Part shown: one piece after another, positions 63,301 through 64,000 of the stretch | Numbering within the stretch: the stretch's first letter is position 1 | Layout of the letters: each line of letters starts with the position of its first letter | DNA from: Eumeta japonica | Lineage: Eukaryota > Arthropoda > Insecta > Lepidoptera > Psychidae | Direction of reading: 5' to 3' | Assembly (NCBI GenBank): GCA_005406025.1 | Contig: BGZK01001571.1 | Location: forward strand, 1-64,000 | DNA: 64,000 nucleotides | Notes under the pieces: generated by a model | The model's input: only the letters and a program-made list of their open reading frames with translations | What the model was told of the DNA's origin: nothing | The model's database searches: none | Made by a program: the position numbers and the translations under genes

Positions 63301-63805
63301 AACCAGGCTGAACGTTTCTCGAGCTTCCTTGTAATTGTTACAACAAATTCCCGATAGTATTTTGGCTCGATTTACGACTATGGATGAAACGCGGCTTCAC
63401 TATTACGATCCGGAAACTTTGAAAATTATCTACAATTTAAGTTATATAAAAAAAGGATATCCCATATATGCTCTACTTAACTTATAGAGTGATCTCTCGT
63501 CTGATTTCCGTGTCCCGGGTCTGGGCCATTCGGACCACTCGGCCGTTAGTTAACGGTAGGGCGCTACTTCTAATTAATGTACTGGTGAGTTCATTAGTGG
63601 GAAGCCGTCGGCATAATTTGTAATCATAATAGGTATGTCCTATCTATATTTCGGTGACGTGATGTCTCGTTGGCGTTTTCAGCGGTGACCGGCAGCACGG
63701 ACGGCATCGGCAAGCAGTACGCGCTGGAGCTGGCGCGGCGCGGGCTCAACGTGGTGCTCATCAGCCGCGACGAGCACAAGCTTAACGACGTCGCGCGGCT
63801 GATCG
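42193..63805 (+). CDS. HSD17B12: Very-long-chain 3-oxoacyl-CoA reductase / 17-beta-hydroxysteroid dehydrogenase 12-like, exons 1 and 2; continues right
   Basis: The family reduces 3-ketoacyl-CoA in the ER fatty-acid elongation cycle with NADPH; the insect homologue is known as spidey/KAR. Exon 1 (42193-42352, 160 bp) encodes an N-terminal hydrophobic anchor (residues about 4-24, [15 protein letters not shown]) and ends TARFGSWA plus one base. Exon 2 (63683-63805, 123 bp) completes an Ala codon and gives [19 protein letters not shown] followed by [22 protein letters not shown] is the TGxxxGIG cofactor-binding motif of classical SDRs, and the join reproduces the family's [16 protein letters not shown]. 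The catalytic Ser, Tyr and Lys must lie beyond the window. The 21.3-kb intron is filled with transposon remains. An intervening exon is not needed by phase or homology. Confidence 0.87.
46570..46735 (-). repeat. SINE-like dispersed repeat, copy 2
   Basis: TCATTGGGGTCATGAGCCCT, then a TAATCAAAT word and AAGGCTAGATCC, match the order seen at 20660-20885 on the same strand. The tRNA-like end of copy 1 is not present here. Confidence 0.45.
46818..46925. repeat. degenerate hexanucleotide tract (GATTCC/GATCCT type)
   Basis: Successive words such as CCGATC, CCGATCCTGGTCTCGATTTC and CACCGGTCCTGG have a loose six-base period. Related tracts lie at 50700-50830 and 59850-60000. Confidence 0.5.
47195..47305 (-). 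repeat. possible tRNA-like repeat fragment
   Basis: On the minus strand CTCATGGCGCAGTGACGTTA and GAGCACTGAGG resemble a tRNA A box. No matching B box or cloverleaf was found. It may be part of a SINE. Confidence 0.25.
47850..47953. mobile_element. small MITE with TACGTAAGC ends, copy 1
   Basis: AAGTATTACGTAAGC (47850-47864) and GCTTACGTAAACATT (47939-47953) are inverted with two mismatches. The interior has C-rich runs (CCCCCCTCCCCC) and AGCAAAAGAAAGCAAAGC. Confidence 0.6.
48605..48686. mobile_element. small MITE with TACGTAAGC end, copy 2 (left end lost)
   Basis: The right end GCTTACGTAATACTT (48672-48686) and the interior (CCCCCCCGCCCCC, then AGCAAGCAAAGCAAAG) match copy 1 about 750 bases away, in the same orientation. 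The left inverted end is missing. Confidence 0.55.
50157..50181. repeat. (TA)n microsatellite
   Basis: An uninterrupted AT dinucleotide run; a second one is at about 51740-51764. Confidence 0.9.
50700..50830. repeat. degenerate hexanucleotide tract (TCGGTT type)
   Basis: Words such as TTTCGGTTTCGGTTCTGGTC, CCCGGTAC and TCTCGGTTCTGGTTC show a six-base periodicity with many substitutions. Confidence 0.55.
51740..51764. repeat. (AT)n microsatellite, second tract
   Basis: About 24 bases of uninterrupted AT dinucleotides directly downstream of the non-LTR element at 51971. Confidence 0.85.
51971..52650 (-). pseudogene. non-LTR retrotransposon copy A2, 3' part
   Basis: Minus-strand blocks read [95 protein letters not shown], then in another frame [18 protein letters not shown], and [17 protein letters not shown] before the stop at 51971-51973. 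This is the C-terminal portion of the family of copy A1. Its 5' part lies at 55396-56095, separated by an inserted element. Confidence 0.85.
52650..55395 (-). mobile_element. CR1/Jockey-group non-LTR retrotransposon (element B) inserted in A2
   Basis: From its 5' side the minus strand reads an endonuclease segment, [18 protein letters not shown], then [17 protein letters not shown] (about 55170-55350). Further on are RT pieces, including [39 protein letters not shown], and a tail with [20 protein letters not shown] followed by [15 protein letters not shown] (about 53270-53350). The usual (Y/F)ADD is ITHD at 53670-53681, so the active site is lost. The 3' end on that strand carries TTTGATTTGATTTGATG, a short tandem tail typical of CR1-like elements. 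The 5' end is truncated inside the endonuclease domain. Frame breaks are frequent. Confidence 0.75.
55396..56095 (-). pseudogene. non-LTR retrotransposon copy A2, 5' part
   Basis: Minus-strand pieces read [30 protein letters not shown], the RT entry [20 protein letters not shown], an abrupt jump (palm deletion near 55650), [18 protein letters not shown], the intact YADD box (55533-55544), and [19 protein letters not shown]. The last block is the point at which relatives continue with TECDILIE, which here is 2.7 kb away at 52640. Confidence 0.8.
57785..58105. mobile_element. palindromic MITE, copy 2
   Basis: The left end AAAAAACTAAAAAGCACGCT and its near-complement at the right (58080-58105) start inverted repeats that continue through TTAATGATAAATC, AACTAAAAAGTGAA, TAGGAATAAAAT and GTGTGGGGC-type words to a central spacer of about 85 bases. 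It shares CTAGTATTATTGTG..., GCGTGGGGCGCTT and the ACTAAAAA outer arm with copy 1 at 39.2-39.5 kb. Confidence 0.75.
58735..59461 (+). repeat. GGGTTCCG dispersed repeat, near full-length copy
   Basis: It starts AAAAACCGGCTAAGAGCATG, then GTCCGACC and AGGGTTCCGCAG. It ends with GACGGACGGACGGACGTGAC, AAACTATAAGGGTTCCG and GGCTCGCAACCCTAA. This order is typical of an abundant non-coding family in moths and butterflies. The GGGTTCCG words at both ends are in the same orientation. No ORF is present. Confidence 0.6.
59790..60000. repeat. LINE/SINE 3' scrap and hexanucleotide tract
   Basis: CGCGCGGCTCCGCCCGCGCG (about 59798) is a small GC palindrome found in similar form near 41092 and 16828. It is followed by GATCCTGATCGCTATCCCG-type six-base words to about 60000. 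Confidence 0.5.
61430..61620. repeat. GC-richer unassigned repeat
   Basis: CTGCGCGCGGCAGACCGATC, GGCGGGCCTCTCTCG and GTAACGTTACCGAGCGTTAC stand out from the AT-rich intron. A minus-strand frame (61369-61557) shows no known domain. It is probably a terminus of an interspersed element. Confidence 0.35.
62501..62580. repeat. GC-rich short tandem repeat
   Basis: GGGCCACCCGCC is repeated two to three times in a patch that is over 75% GC, inside a strongly AT-rich region. Confidence 0.65.
62926..63440 (+). pseudogene. mariner transposase, N-terminal fragment
   Basis: MEKIARG starts at 62926. After frame changes, [13 protein letters not shown] and DDPGSGQ are followed by [55 protein letters not shown], a stop, and [27 protein letters not shown] and the [11 protein letters not shown] block (the first catalytic Asp) are mariner signatures. 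Similarity ends at about 63440, before the second Asp. Confidence 0.8.
63683..63805 (+). CDS. HSD17B12: HSD17B12-like exon 2 (cofactor-binding motif)
   Basis: The acceptor GTTTTCAG starts the exon with CG, completing Ala with the G of exon 1. The donor is G|GTACGT. It encodes the Rossmann start with TGSTDGIG. Nearly every third codon position is G or C, unlike all other exons in the window. Confidence 0.9.
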
Positions 63806-64000
63806 GTACGTGCCGCATGGAAATAAATACGAATTACTTACATTTTACAAGTAAAACTAGAAAATTTTTTTTCAACATAAAGGTATACGTAATGTTTCGA
63901 AATAGAAATAGAAACGAGCCAATAGCTTTGTGTAGGGCAGGACACGGCGTAGGGAGTGGCGCAACTGTTTGAACAAATATTTTAAGTACATAATTTTTTT
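63806..64000. other. start of HSD17B12-like intron 2
   Basis: Sequence after the GTACGT donor. The reading frame continues by chance to 63972 but is no longer SDR-like. The next exon is outside the window. Confidence 0.7.

Larger units (their letters stand above)
42353..63682. other. HSD17B12-like intron 1 (21.3 kb)
   Basis: This intron holds the SINE-like copy 2, two small MITE copies, hexanucleotide tracts, the nested non-LTR pair, palindromic MITE copy 2, the GGGTTCCG repeat and a mariner 5' half, all listed separately. Other stretches (42.4-46.5, 49.0-50.6, 56.1-57.7, 60.1-62.5 kb) show no recognised gene. A GC-rich patch at about 45496-45530 (GCGCGGCGCGGCGCGG) is unexplained. Confidence 0.6.

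Noticed and set aside
1..64000. CRISPR array, operon or prokaryotic defence-type cluster
   Set aside because: No regularly spaced short direct repeats, no ribosome-binding-site-led gene runs, and all recognised genes are spliced animal genes or eukaryotic transposons.

Overview
The window is nuclear DNA of an insect, most probably a moth or butterfly. Evidence for a eukaryote is direct: coding sequence is split by GT-AG introns with matching phases, the background is AT-rich, and most of the length is decayed transposon. The lepidopteran assignment is an inference from the repeat families present (GGGTTCCG-type repeats, palindromic MITEs, the non-LTR families) and from the overall look of the host proteins. 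Nothing bacterial, viral-genomic or CRISPR-like was seen.

Four host genes are supported. (1) Ge-1/EDC4, minus strand, 15.7 kb down to 2.6 kb: six exons that join in frame into the first 275 residues of the mRNA-decapping scaffold. The rest of the gene lies beyond the left edge, and a dead hAT element (1-2.5 kb) sits in the intron after exon 6. (2) flower (fwe), plus strand, 18.5-21.5 kb: a small four-pass membrane protein in three exons, the first contributing only the ATG. Its second exon carries what look like two single-base losses. (3) LAMTOR5, minus strand, 31.2-31.5 kb: an uninterrupted 90-residue Ragulator subunit. (4) An HSD17B12/spidey-type 3-ketoacyl-CoA reductase, plus strand: exon 1 at 42.2 kb and exon 2 at 63.7 kb are separated by a 21.3-kb intron, and the gene continues past the right edge. 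These are unrelated housekeeping functions (mRNA decay, membrane and calcium biology, lysosomal nutrient sensing, lipid elongation); nothing suggests that they act as a unit.

The remainder is a transposon graveyard. 1-2.5 kb holds a hAT element with BED finger and inverted (CCGATA)n ends. 7.4-9.4 kb holds an R1-like non-LTR remnant with RNase H. 16.1 kb has a scrap of a non-LTR ORF. 19.3-19.9 kb is a foldback element inside the flower intron. 30.2-30.7 kb is a Ty3/gypsy pol tail with an inverted flank. 34.0-36.4 kb is a chain of two non-LTR elements followed by a mariner 3' half. 36.9-37.1 kb is a TTAA-flanked MITE. 39.2-39.5 and 57.8-58.1 kb are two copies of one palindromic MITE. 39.7-40.0 kb is a hAT tail. 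52.0-56.1 kb is one non-LTR element split by another. 63 kb is a mariner 5' half. From about 22 to 30 kb the sequence is very AT-rich and I recognise no gene.

I looked for an undescribed system and did not find one that the sequence supports. The most useful second looks are the flower frame disruption, the extreme GC3 of the reductase exon 2, the nested retrotransposons, and several clean long hairpins without an assigned family.
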